A stretch of 64,000 bases of DNA from Campylobacter sp. 19-13652 (lineage in GTDB: Bacteria > Campylobacterota > Campylobacteria > Campylobacterales > Campylobacteraceae): assembly GCF_019702925.1 (NCBI RefSeq), contig NZ_AP024713.1, positions 1,612,001-1,676,000 of the forward strand, in the 5' to 3' direction. Numbering within the stretch: the first letter of the stretch is position 1; every line of letters begins with the position of its first letter. Under the pieces are notes generated by a model, which had not been told where the DNA came from, searched no databases, and worked only from the letters and a program-made list of their open reading frames with translations. Shown here piece after piece: positions 1 through 9,020 of this stretch. Both the position numbers and the translations under genes were made by a program.

Positions 1-233
1 TACTTTTGGATCTTGTCTATATAGTTTACAACATCAGAAATACTGATAAGCTTCTCAGCTTCACTATCAGGTATCTCTACGCCAAATTTCTCCTCAAGAG
101 CCATAACCAACTCCACAACATCAAGACTATCTGCACCTAGGTCTTCTATGATTTTAGACTCTAGTTTTACTGCGTCTGGACTTACGCTTAGTTGCTCTAC
201 AACCACATCTCTTACGTCATCAAATACTGCCAT
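1..233 (-). CDS. acpP: Acyl carrier protein, cut by the window edge
   Basis: Carries growing fatty-acyl chains on a 4'-phosphopantetheine arm in type II fatty acid synthesis in the cytosol. The 77 visible codons are acidic, and the attachment motif DSLD lies at about residues 35-38, after a conserved EDLGA stretch. The ATG at 231-233 begins MAVFDDVRD, typical of the family. The last two visible bases are consistent with a TA-type stop whose third base lies outside the window, so the gene is probably complete apart from that base. FabG lies upstream on the same strand, a common pairing, but a lipoprotein gene and a terminator-like hairpin separate the two here. Identity is firm. Confidence 0.95.
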   Translation of the reverse strand, partial: MAVFDDVRDVVVEQLSVSPDAVKLESKIIEDLGADSLDVVELVMALEEKFGVEIPDSEAEKLISISDVVNYIDKIQK

Positions 234-344
234 TTTAATTCTCCTTATAAAAAATGTCTGCTATTTTATAATATTTATGCTTTTATATTTTTTAAACAAA
301 AAGACCCAAAAGTCTAGCAATAGTCATTTGTGGGATAAAACTAA

Positions 345-827
345 CTATTTTAACTTTACCATATTGTTGCGTTCTAAAGCAGTAGTGTCTTCTAAAAGTT
401 TAATTATAATAGTGTCATTTTCTGTATTTACTAGCTCAGATTTTTCAGGCTTTAAACTCCACATGGCTCCAGTTAAAGGGTCAACTATAAGCAAGCCAAC
501 AAGCCCACCAAATATTATATTGCCGATATACCAACCACCAAGCCCTTTTTTTATTTTAAATTCAAAGTCTTTATATCCAGGCTTTTTAATTAAAACAAGA
601 TACTCCTTAGCCGAAAAATATCCCTGCTTTTTATTTAATGTAACGCTTAATGGGGTCTTACCGATAAAAATCTCACTATCTGATTTTATATCCCTTATAC
701 TCACGCTTGCATCACTTGGCTGCGTATTCATGGTTACTAGCTGAGTTGTGCTACCAACAATACTTGCACACCCACAAAATAAAAAAGCAAACCAACCTAT
801 TAAAAACAGAGATTTAAAATTTAACAT
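345..827 (-). CDS. Putative lipoprotein with PEGA-like segment
   Basis: A 160-residue protein of unknown function. The N-terminus has a charged start, a hydrophobic run and a Cys at residue 20 (context FCGC), consistent with a lipoprotein signal, although Phe at -3 is not ideal. Residues about 33-75 (TQPSDASVSI to GYFSAK) resemble a PEGA-type surface domain followed by the motif KKPGYKDFEF. A Gly/Ile/Leu-rich stretch at about 97-115 could be a second membrane segment. A strong ribosome site (AAGGAGT) precedes the ATG. It sits between fabG and acpP, which are adjacent in many bacteria, suggesting an inserted accessory gene. Function is not assigned. Confidence 0.75.
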   Translation of the reverse strand: MLNFKSLFLIGWFAFLFCGCASIVGSTTQLVTMNTQPSDASVSIRDIKSDSEIFIGKTPLSVTLNKKQGYFSAKEYLVLIKKPGYKDFEFKIKKGLGGWYIGNIIFGGLVGLLIVDPLTGAMWSLKPEKSELVNTENDTIIIKLLEDTTALERNNMVKLK

Positions 828-850
828 AAAACTACTCCTTGAATTAAATT

Positions 851-879
851 AAAAAGAGAGGGTGATTTTACCCCCCCCT
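851..879 (-). terminator. Terminator-like hairpin downstream of fabG built on a G8 tract
   Basis: Read on the minus strand, eight G and a U pair across the loop AAAAUC with ACCCUCUC, using G-C and G-U pairs, and the stem runs into UUUU. This fits a Rho-independent terminator after fabG and lies in the leader of the lipoprotein gene. Confidence 0.6.
871..878 (-). repeat. Homopolymer G8 tract (C8 on plus strand)
   Basis: Eight consecutive C on the plus strand. Campylobacter tracts of about this length are often unstable. This one is intergenic and forms one arm of the hairpin between fabG and the lipoprotein gene. Confidence 0.9.
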
Positions 880-920
880 CGCTTAATTTTTTATAAATTT
901 AAACAAGAAGCAAGGCTTAA

Positions 921-1664
921 TTACATATATAATCCGCCGTTTACTTTTAGCGTTTCACCTGTTATGTAACTTGCGCTATCGCTTAATAAAAACGCCACCG
1001 CTTCGGCTACTTCACTCGCTTCGCCAAAGCGCGCTAGTGGGATATTTTTAGCATAGTTTGCCTTTACCTCATCGCTTAAAGCGTCTGTCATATCAGTAGC
1101 GATAAAGCCTGGCGTTACGCAGTTAAAACGCACATTTCGGCTTGCGCCCTCTTTTGCAAAGCTCTTAGACATCGCTATCATTCCACCCTTGCTGGCTGAG
1201 TAGTTTACCTGCCCTGCATTTCCCATCTCTCCAACAATGCTAGCTATACTTACCACCGCACCAAAGCGCTTTTTACTCATCACTTTTAGCGCCTCACGTG
1301 AGCCTATAAACGCAGAAAGTAGGTTTGTATCAACCACGCTTTTAAACTCATCGGTTTTCATTCTAAGGGCTAGCTTATCATTTGTAATTCCAGCGTTATT
1401 TACCAGATAGCTTAGCTCGCCGTCTGTATCAATGATTAGGTTTATCCCCTTTATATACTCATCCTCATCAGTAGCGTCAAATTTAATCACAGCCGCCTTA
1501 CCTCCAGCTGCTTCTATCTCAGCTTGCAAAGCATCTGCAATCTCAGGCTTTGAGCGGTAATTTATCCACACCTTTAGTCCCTTAGTCGCTAAAACTTTAG
1601 CAATTTGCGCACCTATTCCTCTGCTTGCACCAGTTACTAGCACATTTTTACCTGTAAAATTCAT
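921..1664 (-). CDS. fabG: 3-oxoacyl-ACP reductase
   Basis: NADPH-dependent reduction of 3-oxoacyl-ACP in fatty acid elongation, in the cytosol. The 247 residues are the normal family length for a short-chain dehydrogenase. The cofactor motif TGASRGIG is at 11-18, NNAG at 89-92, and the catalytic Ser142, Tyr155 and Lys159 (YSASK) are in place, followed by the PGFIATDM segment. The C-terminus ends in the usual GGLYM. It lies 17 bases downstream of gpmI on the same strand and is followed by a terminator-like hairpin. Confidence 0.96.
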   Translation of the reverse strand: MNFTGKNVLVTGASRGIGAQIAKVLATKGLKVWINYRSKPEIADALQAEIEAAGGKAAVIKFDATDEDEYIKGINLIIDTDGELSYLVNNAGITNDKLALRMKTDEFKSVVDTNLLSAFIGSREALKVMSKKRFGAVVSIASIVGEMGNAGQVNYSASKGGMIAMSKSFAKEGASRNVRFNCVTPGFIATDMTDALSDEVKANYAKNIPLARFGEASEVAEAVAFLLSDSASYITGETLKVNGGLYM

Positions 1665-1681
1665 ACTTTTCCTTTCAAAAT

Positions 1682-3148
1682 TTAAATTAAGCTCTCGCTC
1701 ATACTATCTGGCTTTTCTAGCCCCATTATCTCTAGTACCGTAGCTGCAACATTTGCTAGCCCAAGCCCAGATTTTAGGTGCTTTACTCCATCAGCAAGAA
1801 CAAAGGCATACACATCAAAAGTAGTGTGGTTTGTAAGCGCCCTACCCTGATCATCGGCTAGCTGCTCACAGTTGCCGTGGTCGCTGATTTGCATATACGC
1901 GTAACCCTTTTGCTGGGCTTTTTGCACTATTCGTCCCAGCTCCTTATCCACAGCTTCCACAGCCTTTACGCAAGCCGCAAAATCTCCAGTGTGTCCTACC
2001 ATATCGCCATTTGCGAAATTTACCACAATAAACTCATACTCCGCTTCCATCGCCGCTAGCACAGCATCACCCACCGCAGCAGCAGCCATTTGTGGCATTA
2101 AATCATACGTTTTTACCTTTGGACTAGGCACTAAAAGCCTAGTCTCTCCAGGCAAAGCATCCTCAACCCCACCGTTAAAGAAAAAGGTCACATGTGCGTA
2201 TTTTTCGGTCTCTGCAGTGTGAAACTGCCGAAATCCAGCGTCTGATATGACTTGTGGCAGGGTATCTTTTAAAAGCTCTTTTTCAAATAGTACAGGGTAG
2301 TTAAAATTTGCGTCATATTCGGTCATCGTGATTAAATTCTTAAGCAAAAAAGGGCGAGCGAAAGCTTCAAATTTATCCTCTCCAAAGCTACTTACTAGCT
2401 CCCTCATGCGGTCGTTTCTAAAGTTTATAAATACAACACCATCATTTTCACTAATGCCGTTAAAGCCATTAAAGCTAGCAGGCGTGATAAACTCGTCGAA
2501 CTCGCCCCTTGCGTAGCATTCGTCCATATATTCAGCTGGACTTATGGTTTGCGCATTTGCGCCTAGCACCATGGCTTCATAAGCCTGCTTTACACGCTCG
2601 TAGCGATTATCCCTGTCCATAGCGTAAAATCTCCCGCTAAGGCTTGCTATCCTAGCCCGCCCCTCTAAAGCGCGAACAAACCCAGCTCCACTTGAGGCTA
2701 GCACGTCTCTTCCGTCAGTTATAGCGTGCGCCCACGTCTGACACCCTGCCCTAACAGCCGCATCATAAACAGCCAAAAAGTGAGTATCCATGCTGTGCAC
2801 CCCACCATCGCTAAAAAGCCCCACGACATGCACCCTTTTGCACCGCGCAAATAGCTCGGCTAAGAGCCTGTGTTCGCCCAGACTGCCATCGGCTAGAGCC
2901 TTATCGATTTTGACTAGATTTTGATATAAAATCCGCCCAGCCCCTATACTCATATGCCCCACTTCGCTATTTCCCATCTGTCCAGCAGGTAGTCCCACTG
3001 CTTCGCCACTAGTTTTTAGCAGAGTGTGCGCGGCATTTTTAAAAAGCCACTCATATGTTGGCTTATGCGCTGCACTAAATGCGTTAAATTCATCACTCTC
3101 ATTATGTCCGATACCGTCTGTGATAACCAAAACTACACGCTGTTTCAT
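1682..3148 (-). CDS. gpmI: 2,3-bisphosphoglycerate-independent phosphoglycerate mutase
   Basis: Interconverts 3- and 2-phosphoglycerate in glycolysis and gluconeogenesis using two metal ions and a phosphoserine intermediate. The 488 residues show the metal-binding DGIG at 11-14, the phosphorylated serine in MGNSEVGHM (Ser61), HAITDGRD, the paired FRNDR segment and the C-terminal DHGNCE metal site. It is the lone glycolytic gene here and transcribes divergently from mraY, with about 78 bases between. It runs toward fabG with a 17-base gap, so the two may be cotranscribed. The length is slightly below the roughly 500-510 residues usual in other bacteria but typical for this group. Confidence 0.96.
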   Translation of the reverse strand: MKQRVVLVITDGIGHNESDEFNAFSAAHKPTYEWLFKNAAHTLLKTSGEAVGLPAGQMGNSEVGHMSIGAGRILYQNLVKIDKALADGSLGEHRLLAELFARCKRVHVVGLFSDGGVHSMDTHFLAVYDAAVRAGCQTWAHAITDGRDVLASSGAGFVRALEGRARIASLSGRFYAMDRDNRYERVKQAYEAMVLGANAQTISPAEYMDECYARGEFDEFITPASFNGFNGISENDGVVFINFRNDRMRELVSSFGEDKFEAFARPFLLKNLITMTEYDANFNYPVLFEKELLKDTLPQVISDAGFRQFHTAETEKYAHVTFFFNGGVEDALPGETRLLVPSPKVKTYDLMPQMAAAAVGDAVLAAMEAEYEFIVVNFANGDMVGHTGDFAACVKAVEAVDKELGRIVQKAQQKGYAYMQISDHGNCEQLADDQGRALTNHTTFDVYAFVLADGVKHLKSGLGLANVAATVLEIMGLEKPDSMSESLI

Positions 3149-3188
3149 CTAGAAATAACCTTTAAATTTATATTATTTTAACTGGCAT

Positions 3189-3194
3189 TATACT
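3189..3194 (+). promoter_or_regulatory. Probable -10 element for mraY-murD
   Basis: TATACT stands 33 bases before the mraY GTG in an AT-rich divergent region. Campylobacter vegetative promoters rely chiefly on a good -10 box. Confidence 0.5.
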
Positions 3195-3226
3195 AAAATT
3201 AACTCTTTTTAAAATAAAGGCAAAAA

Positions 3227-4291
3227 GTGTTTGACTTTCTATATGAGCTTACAGGGCTAAATTTCTTTAGCTACATTACAGTTAGAGCTGGGTTTTCGTT
3301 TTTTATAGCGTTTTTGATGACGATGATCGCTATGCCTCGTTTTATAGCTTGGGCGAGGGCTAAAAATGCAAACCAGCCCATTTATGACCTAGCCCCACAA
3401 AGCCACCAAAAAAAGGGCAAAACCCCTACTATGGGTGGGCTTGTTTTTATAAGTGCGACGATACTAGCTAGCCTCATTTGCGTGCGGCTTGATAATGTCT
3501 ATGCGATAGTTTCTCTGCTTGGGCTTGGGCTATTTTGCATGGTTGGATTTTATGATGATTATGGCAAAATTGTAGGCGGGAAAAATCAATCAGGGCTAAG
3601 CGCGCGGCTTAAAATGCTATTTTTGATTTTAGTCGCTGGCGCACTTTGTGTAATTTTGTATTTTAAGAGCGATTTAGGCGCTGATGTGTATTTGCCGTTT
3701 TATAAAAATCCAGTGATAAATTTGGAAATTTTTGCGATTGTTTTTTGGATTTTAGTAATCATAGCAAGCGCAAATGCGGTAAATTTAACAGACGGACTTG
3801 ACGGATTAGCCACGATGCCGTCTATATTTTCACTGGCTAGCCTTAGTATTTTTGCCTATCTAAGCGGCAACGCAGTACTTGCAAACTACCTGCTCCTACC
3901 AAAAATCGCAGGACTTGGCGAGGTCGTAGTCATCACAGCAGCCCTAATAGGCGCCTTGCTTGGATTTTTGTGGTATAACTGCTATCCAGCCGAAGTCTTT
4001 ATGGGAGATAGTGGAAGCCTCAGCCTTGGCGGATTTATTGGGCTTTTGGGCGTGATGAGCAAGAATGAAATTTTACTTATTATTGTTGGATTTGTCTTTG
4101 TCATGGAGACTTTAAGCGTGATTTTGCAAGTAGGAAGCTTTAAAATTTTTAAAAAGCGGATATTTTTAATGGCACCCATTCATCACCATTTTGAGATGAA
4201 AGGCTGGGTGGAGAATAAAATTATCATTAGATTTTGGACTATCGCACTGCTTGCAAATTTGCTAGCCCTAACAGCTATAAAACTAAGGTAA
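3227..4291 (+). CDS. mraY: Phospho-N-acetylmuramoyl-pentapeptide transferase
   Basis: Integral membrane enzyme that makes lipid I by moving phospho-MurNAc-pentapeptide from UDP to undecaprenyl phosphate. The 354 residues contain about ten hydrophobic segments, the YDDYGK motif, the [10 protein letters not shown] signature and the late HHHFEMKGW motif. The start is GTG at 3227, supported by an AAGG site just upstream and by the family N-terminus ([20 protein letters not shown]). It is followed after 7 bases by murD, the next cell-wall gene. Length and motifs are normal. Confidence 0.96.
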   Translation: MFDFLYELTGLNFFSYITVRAGFSFFIAFLMTMIAMPRFIAWARAKNANQPIYDLAPQSHQKKGKTPTMGGLVFISATILASLICVRLDNVYAIVSLLGLGLFCMVGFYDDYGKIVGGKNQSGLSARLKMLFLILVAGALCVILYFKSDLGADVYLPFYKNPVINLEIFAIVFWILVIIASANAVNLTDGLDGLATMPSIFSLASLSIFAYLSGNAVLANYLLLPKIAGLGEVVVITAALIGALLGFLWYNCYPAEVFMGDSGSLSLGGFIGLLGVMSKNEILLIIVGFVFVMETLSVILQVGSFKIFKKRIFLMAPIHHHFEMKGWVENKIIIRFWTIALLANLLALTAIKLR

Positions 4292-4298
4292 CAAGGGC

Positions 4299-5513
4299 AT
4301 GGCGCGCTCACTCTTTGGCTACGGCAGCACAACAAAGGCTATCGCAAAAAGCGGTGGTTGGCAGATTTTTGATGATAAATTTATCTCCCCTAGCACGGAC
4401 GAATGGGGCAATGAGCTACTGCCCGCAAGTGCTTTTGACCCTCAAAAAAGCTCGCTTGAGATAACAAGCCCAGGCATACCACCGTCTAATGCACTAACAA
4501 AGCAGGCATTAAATTTAATCAGCGAGTATGATTTTTACGCGGACACGAAGCCGTTTAAAATTTGGATTAGCGGCACAAACGGCAAGACTACGACTGCAAA
4601 AATGACCCAGCACCTCCTAGTGCAGTATGGTAGCGTCCTAGGCGGAAATGTAGGCACTCCGCTAGCAGATTTGAGCCAAAATGCCAAAATCTGGGTTCTA
4701 GAGACGAGTAGCTTTACGATACATTATAGCAAAATAGCTGCGCCAGAGCTTTATTTATTATTAAATATCACAAAAGACCACGAGAGCTGGCACGGTAGTT
4801 TTGAGGCTTATGAGCAGGCAAAGCTTAAGCCTATATTAAGTATGCGTGAAGGAAGCGTGGCAGTGCTGCCTGAAATTTATCGCCCTTTTGTTGAAAAAAG
4901 CAGCACTTTAGCTTACATTATATATTATAAGGACGAATTTGATCTAGCCAAAGCAGCTGGCGTGGATATAAAAAGCATAAATTTCAAGCCACCGTTTCTA
5001 ACTGACGCACTCCTTGCCCTACTAAGCCAAAAAATCCTCTTTGACAAAGCTGATGTGAAGCTTTTAAATTCATTTGTGATTGAACCGCACAAGCTTGAGG
5101 AGCTGCGAGATAGTACCGATAGGCTATGGGTAAATGACACAAAAGCTACTAATATAGATGCAAGCATTCAGGCACTTTTAAGATATAGCGATAAAACCAT
5201 ACACCTAATCCTTGGCGGAGACGATAAGGGTGTGGATATGAGGGGGCTTTTTGAATTTATTGGTGATAAATTTAGCAAAAATATCACAATTTATGCCATA
5301 GGCTCAAACTCCAAAAAACTAGAAAACCTAAGCAAAGAGTATGGACTTGCTTGCCATAAATGCGATGTTTTAGACGCAGCTGTAATGATGATAGATAAAA
5401 GCTTAAAAGCTGGCGAGGTCGCGCTTCTTAGCCCTGCTGCAGCTAGCCTTGATCAGTTTAGCTCATATGCCGAGCGCGGAGATAAATTTAAAGCCCTTAT
5501 AAAATCGATTTAA
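4299..5513 (+). CDS. murD: UDP-N-acetylmuramoylalanine--D-glutamate ligase
   Basis: Cytosolic ligase adding D-Glu to UDP-MurNAc-L-Ala. The 404 residues carry the Mur-ligase ATP loop SGTNGKTTT near residue 90, the NITKDHESWH segment, HKLEELR and the late motif WVNDTKATN with DKG. It is shorter than the roughly 440-residue E. coli enzyme, as is usual in epsilonproteobacteria, because the N-terminal domain is reduced. It is 7 bases after mraY, so the two form an operon. A tRNA gene follows. Confidence 0.94.
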   Translation: MARSLFGYGSTTKAIAKSGGWQIFDDKFISPSTDEWGNELLPASAFDPQKSSLEITSPGIPPSNALTKQALNLISEYDFYADTKPFKIWISGTNGKTTTAKMTQHLLVQYGSVLGGNVGTPLADLSQNAKIWVLETSSFTIHYSKIAAPELYLLLNITKDHESWHGSFEAYEQAKLKPILSMREGSVAVLPEIYRPFVEKSSTLAYIIYYKDEFDLAKAAGVDIKSINFKPPFLTDALLALLSQKILFDKADVKLLNSFVIEPHKLEELRDSTDRLWVNDTKATNIDASIQALLRYSDKTIHLILGGDDKGVDMRGLFEFIGDKFSKNITIYAIGSNSKKLENLSKEYGLACHKCDVLDAAVMMIDKSLKAGEVALLSPAAASLDQFSSYAERGDKFKALIKSI

Positions 5514-5575
5514 ATTTATAATTTTAAGCGTTTTTTAATTATTTTCTAGGCATAATCACATTTCTTAAATTTTGT

Positions 5576-5651
5576 GGTTGGATAGCTCAGTCGGTAGAGC
5601 AGCAGACTGAAAATCTGCGTGTCGGCAGTTCGATTCTGCCTCTAACCACCA
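5576..5651 (+). tRNA. tRNA-Phe (GAA)
   Basis: A 76-base cloverleaf. The acceptor GGTTGGA pairs with TCTAACC with one G-U, the anticodon stem GCAGA/TCTGC encloses loop CTGAAAA with anticodon GAA at 5609-5611, and the T arm contains GTTCGATTC. The 3' CCA is encoded (5649-5651). Confidence 0.97.
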
Positions 5652-5776
5652 CTAAATTTTCACCCTCTTTAAAATTCTCTAGAAATTAAAAAATAACATC
5701 TAAAGCACAATTTAAAATAAAATTAGATACTATGCAAAGCTAAAAAATAAATTTGACTTTCAAAAAGGCTCCTTGA

Positions 5777-6856
5777 GTGAAAATATTAATAACAGGCACA
5801 GCTGGCTTTATCGGATTTCACCTAGCAAACGCTCTTGCTGCTAGAAATGATGAAGTTTTAGGGATTGATAACATAAACGATTATTACGATGTAAATTTAA
5901 AATACGCTAGGCTTAGCGAAGCTGGCTTTAGCAATGAGGCAATAGACTGCCTTAAAACCCAAAGCGACAAAAGCGAGTTTAAAATTTTCACAAGTCAAAG
6001 GTATGCAAATTTAAAATTTGCCAAAATAGACCTAACCGATAAAGAAAAAATAGATCAAATTTTTAAAGATTTTAAACCAGAAGTAGTGGTGAACCTAGCC
6101 GCACAAGCAGGGGTACGCTACTCCCTTATAAATCCTCAAGCCTACATAAATAGCAACATCACAGGCTTTTTAAATATCCTAGAGGCATGCCGACACATGG
6201 GAGTGCAAAATCTAGTATATGCTAGCTCAAGCTCTGTGTATGGACTAAATGAAAGCATGCCATTTAGCGTACACGAGGGCGTAAATCACCCTATAAGCCT
6301 CTACGCAGCCACCAAAAAAAGCAACGAAATGATGGCGCACACATATAGTCATCTTTTTGGTTTGCCGACGACTGGGCTTCGCTTTTTTACCGTTTATGGA
6401 GAGTGGGGTAGACCCGATATGGCACTATTTTTATTTACCAAAGCAGCGCTTGAAAACGAAAGTATAGACGTCTATAACCACGGCAAAATGAAGCGAGACT
6501 TCACATACGTGGGCGATATAGTAAAAGGCATCATAAAATGTATCGACAATAAAGCCCAGCCAAATCAGCACTGGGACGCTCTAGCACCAGACCCAGCTAG
6601 CTCTAAAGCGCCATTTAAAATTTACAACATAGGAAACAACAGCCCAGTCGAGCTAATGGAGTATATAGCCGCGATAGAAAAACACATAGGCAAACAGATA
6701 AAGAAAAATATGCTGCCTTTACAGGCTGGAGATGTGCCGCAGACTTTCGCTGATGTTAGCGATTTGGTAAGCGATTTTGACTACAAGCCAAGCACTAGCG
6801 TAGATGAGGGCGTGGGAAAATTCGTAAAATGGTATAGACAATTTTACAACGCATAA
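5777..6856 (+). CDS. NAD-dependent UDP-sugar epimerase, UDP-glucuronate 4-epimerase type
   Basis: Extended short-chain dehydrogenase that probably interconverts UDP-glucuronate and UDP-galacturonate for surface polysaccharide. The 359 residues have the NAD loop GTAGFIG near the N-terminus, the YASSSSVYG serine segment and the catalytic YAATKK motif, then RFFTVYGEWGRPDMA, typical of the glucuronate epimerase subgroup. The start is GTG at 5777 with AAGG nine bases upstream; no ATG fits the conserved MKILITGTAGFIG start. UDP-glucose dehydrogenase, which would supply the substrate, lies 3.7 kb downstream on the same strand. The exact sugar cannot be proven from sequence. Confidence 0.88.
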   Translation: MKILITGTAGFIGFHLANALAARNDEVLGIDNINDYYDVNLKYARLSEAGFSNEAIDCLKTQSDKSEFKIFTSQRYANLKFAKIDLTDKEKIDQIFKDFKPEVVVNLAAQAGVRYSLINPQAYINSNITGFLNILEACRHMGVQNLVYASSSSVYGLNESMPFSVHEGVNHPISLYAATKKSNEMMAHTYSHLFGLPTTGLRFFTVYGEWGRPDMALFLFTKAALENESIDVYNHGKMKRDFTYVGDIVKGIIKCIDNKAQPNQHWDALAPDPASSKAPFKIYNIGNNSPVELMEYIAAIEKHIGKQIKKNMLPLQAGDVPQTFADVSDLVSDFDYKPSTSVDEGVGKFVKWYRQFYNA

Positions 6857-6866
6857 AGAAAATTTA

Positions 6867-7691
6867 ATGAAAAAGACTGTTTTAATTATACTACTTTGTG
6901 CTGCATATGCTTTTTGCACAAGTAGTTTTGAACCTATGAGGCTTGGAGTATATAAAAAAGAGATGAATGTCAAAGGCTGGCTTGCGTCTGAGATGCTTGA
7001 TGGGGTGAGGGCTTATTGGGATGGGAAGGCGCTATACACTAGACTAAATGAGCGCATAAATGTCCCCAGCGCATTTATCTCTGGATTTCCTCCATTTAAG
7101 CTAGATGGGGAGCTGTATACTAAAAGGCAAGATTATGCAAATATATCCTCAATAGTAATGGCTACTAAGCCAGATACTAGCTGGAGTGGCTGGGCGCAGA
7201 TAAGCTATAATGTATTTGACGTGCCTGATGCTAAGGGCGGACTTTTAGACAGACTTAGCGTGATAAGGCGATGGCTAGAGCAAAACCCAGCGCTAAAATC
7301 AAGAATAAAAATAATCGAACAAGTCAAAATAAAAGACGAGGACGAACTTCATCATCTTTTTAAAAATATAACAGCAAGAGGTGGAGAGGGCATGGTGCTA
7401 CGAGACCCACTGGCTCCATACACATCTGGAGTAAGTGACAAGAATTTAAAATACAAAGCCTATAACGACGCAGAATGCGAGGTAACAAGCCATAAATCCG
7501 TATCAAATGGCGTCATAAAATCCTTTGACTGCAAGCTACCAAATGGCAAAATGATGAGGATAGCCGCCAGCTTTAACCAAAGCAAAAACGCACCAAAGAT
7601 AGGAGAAATTATCACCTACACGTATGAGCGTATAGGCAAGGGTGGCATACCAGAATCCCCAAAATACCTAAGGGTGCGCAAAGACCCATAG
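6867..7691 (+). CDS. Periplasmic LigE-type ATP-dependent DNA ligase lacking the catalytic Lys
   Basis: Resembles the minimal, secreted LigE class of ATP-dependent DNA ligases. The 274 residues open with a signal peptide (MKKTVLIILLCAAYAFC), then the nucleotidyltransferase motifs: motif I region SEMLDGVRAYWDG at 41-53, motif III FKLDGEL at 77-83, motif IV EGMVLRDP at 174-181, motif V LKYKAYNDAE at 194-203, and a C-terminal OB domain. Motif I normally reads KxDGxR with Lys forming the adenylate; here that residue is Met43 (codon ATG, one base from AAG). All other motifs look intact, so the protein may be unable to self-adenylate, or the base may be an error. It starts 10 bases after the epimerase. 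Confidence 0.88.
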   Translation: MKKTVLIILLCAAYAFCTSSFEPMRLGVYKKEMNVKGWLASEMLDGVRAYWDGKALYTRLNERINVPSAFISGFPPFKLDGELYTKRQDYANISSIVMATKPDTSWSGWAQISYNVFDVPDAKGGLLDRLSVIRRWLEQNPALKSRIKIIEQVKIKDEDELHHLFKNITARGGEGMVLRDPLAPYTSGVSDKNLKYKAYNDAECEVTSHKSVSNGVIKSFDCKLPNGKMMRIAASFNQSKNAPKIGEIITYTYERIGKGGIPESPKYLRVRKDP

Positions 7692-7697
7692 CGTAGC

Positions 7698-8306
7698 CTA
7701 ATCCATCACAGGTAGGTGCCACGAGCGATAATACGCAAGCAGGCGAAACGCCACACCAAATGCAAAAAGTCCCCAAATATATGGCGCGCCGTCAAGCCCC
7801 AACTGCTTTAGCGCATAAAGCAACGCACTTATGACAATGGCAATCGTACCATAAAGCCCGGTGCGAAGTAACCATGGCACCTCATTCATCAAAATATCCC
7901 TAAGTACGCCGCCGCCTATTGCCGTAGTAAAACCAAGCATAACCACACCACAAAAATTAAACCCAGCCTCTATCGCCACAAGTGCGCCAGTAATCGTAAA
8001 GCTAGCAAGCCCCAAAGTATCACTAAGCACGAATAAAAATCTCTGCTCTAAACTATCCCTTTTATGAAGCTTTAAGCTAATGGCAATCACTAAAACGCAA
8101 ACCACAATAATGCCTGGCATGGTGTTTGTAAAGGCAAATGGCGCCCTATCTGCTATAGTATCTCTTACTATGCCTCCGCCAAGGGCTGTTAAAAATGTCG
8201 CCACAAACACGCCAAGCCAGTCAAATTTACCGCGCGCTCCAGCGTAAAACCCACTAAGTGCAAATGCCGCCGTCCCCAAAAAATCGACTAAAACCCATAC
8301 ATCCAT
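7698..8306 (-). CDS. TRIC/UPF0126-family membrane protein
   Basis: A 202-residue inner membrane protein with two homologous halves, each carrying the family signature: FLTALGGGIVRD near residues 39-50 and FTTAIGGGVLRD near 125-136. About seven hydrophobic helices are visible. The family (YadS/YicG-like) has been linked to cation channels and to glycine transport, and the sequence cannot decide between them. It converges with the ligase gene, leaving 6 bases, and is divergent from lemA. Confidence 0.85.
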   Translation of the reverse strand: MDVWVLVDFLGTAAFALSGFYAGARGKFDWLGVFVATFLTALGGGIVRDTIADRAPFAFTNTMPGIIVVCVLVIAISLKLHKRDSLEQRFLFVLSDTLGLASFTITGALVAIEAGFNFCGVVMLGFTTAIGGGVLRDILMNEVPWLLRTGLYGTIAIVISALLYALKQLGLDGAPYIWGLFAFGVAFRLLAYYRSWHLPVMD

Positions 8307-8402
8307 AAAAGCTCTTTTTTATTTATATTTTACATTTTAAATTTAAAAAAATGATTAAAAAATATTTAAATTTGATTTAAAAAACAAGATTTAAAATTTT
8401 GA

Positions 8403-8408
8403 TAAAAT
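8403..8408 (+). promoter_or_regulatory. Probable -10 element for the lemA operon
   Basis: TAAAAT in the context TTTTGATAAAAT, 28 bases before the TTG start of lemA, in AT-rich DNA. Confidence 0.45.
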
Positions 8409-8435
8409 TATAAACATAAACAAAAAGGATCAAAT

Positions 8436-9020
8436 TTGAAAAAATTTATCATCTTAATCGTTGCCATCGTGGCTCTTGGAGCATGGATAATGCCACAGTA
8501 CAACAATCTAGTAAAGCTTGATGAAGGCGTAAACGCAAAATGGGCGCAAGTACAAAATCAGTACAAAAGGCGCGCCGATTTAATACCAAACCTAGTCCAA
8601 ACCGTAAAAGGCTACGCAAAGCATGAAAGCCAAACCCTCCAAAACGTAATAGAAGCAAGAAGCAAGGCAACATCGATAAATTTAAACGCAAGCGATTTGA
8701 GCGATCAAGCCAAAATGAAAGCCTTCGTAGATGCACAAAACTCGCTAAGCTCGGCGCTTTCTAAGCTAATGGTTGTGGTAGAAAAATACCCTGAGCTAAA
8801 GGCGGACGAGAGCTTTTTAAAGCTACAAGACCAGCTTGAGGGCACTGAAAATCGCATAGCCATAGCAAGAAAAGATTACATAGATGAGCTACAAGGATTT
8901 AACACCGTCTTAAGAAGTTTTCCAACAAATTTAATAGCAAAAATATTTACCCAAATAAGCCCAAAAGAGAGTTTTAAAGCCTCTGAAAATGAGCAAAATG
9001 CACCGCAGGTGAGTTTTTAG
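8436..9020 (+). CDS. lemA: LemA family protein
   Basis: A 194-residue membrane-anchored protein. One N-terminal transmembrane helix (FIILIVAIVALGAWI) is followed by the LemA helical domain with the hallmark KWAQVQNQYKRRADLIPNLV and a second conserved segment NRIAIARKDY. Biochemical function is unknown; the family usually pairs with TPM-domain proteins, as here. The start is TTG at 8436 with AAAGGAT upstream, chosen because it gives the family N-terminus. Its stop overlaps the next start by one base, so the three genes form a tight operon. Confidence 0.93.
   Translation: MKKFIILIVAIVALGAWIMPQYNNLVKLDEGVNAKWAQVQNQYKRRADLIPNLVQTVKGYAKHESQTLQNVIEARSKATSINLNASDLSDQAKMKAFVDAQNSLSSALSKLMVVVEKYPELKADESFLKLQDQLEGTENRIAIARKDYIDELQGFNTVLRSFPTNLIAKIFTQISPKESFKASENEQNAPQVSF

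Noticed and set aside
148-744. 198-codon frame on the plus strand over the lipoprotein gene and acpP start
   Set aside because: It is antisense to two well-supported genes, lacks a ribosome site and has no protein motif.
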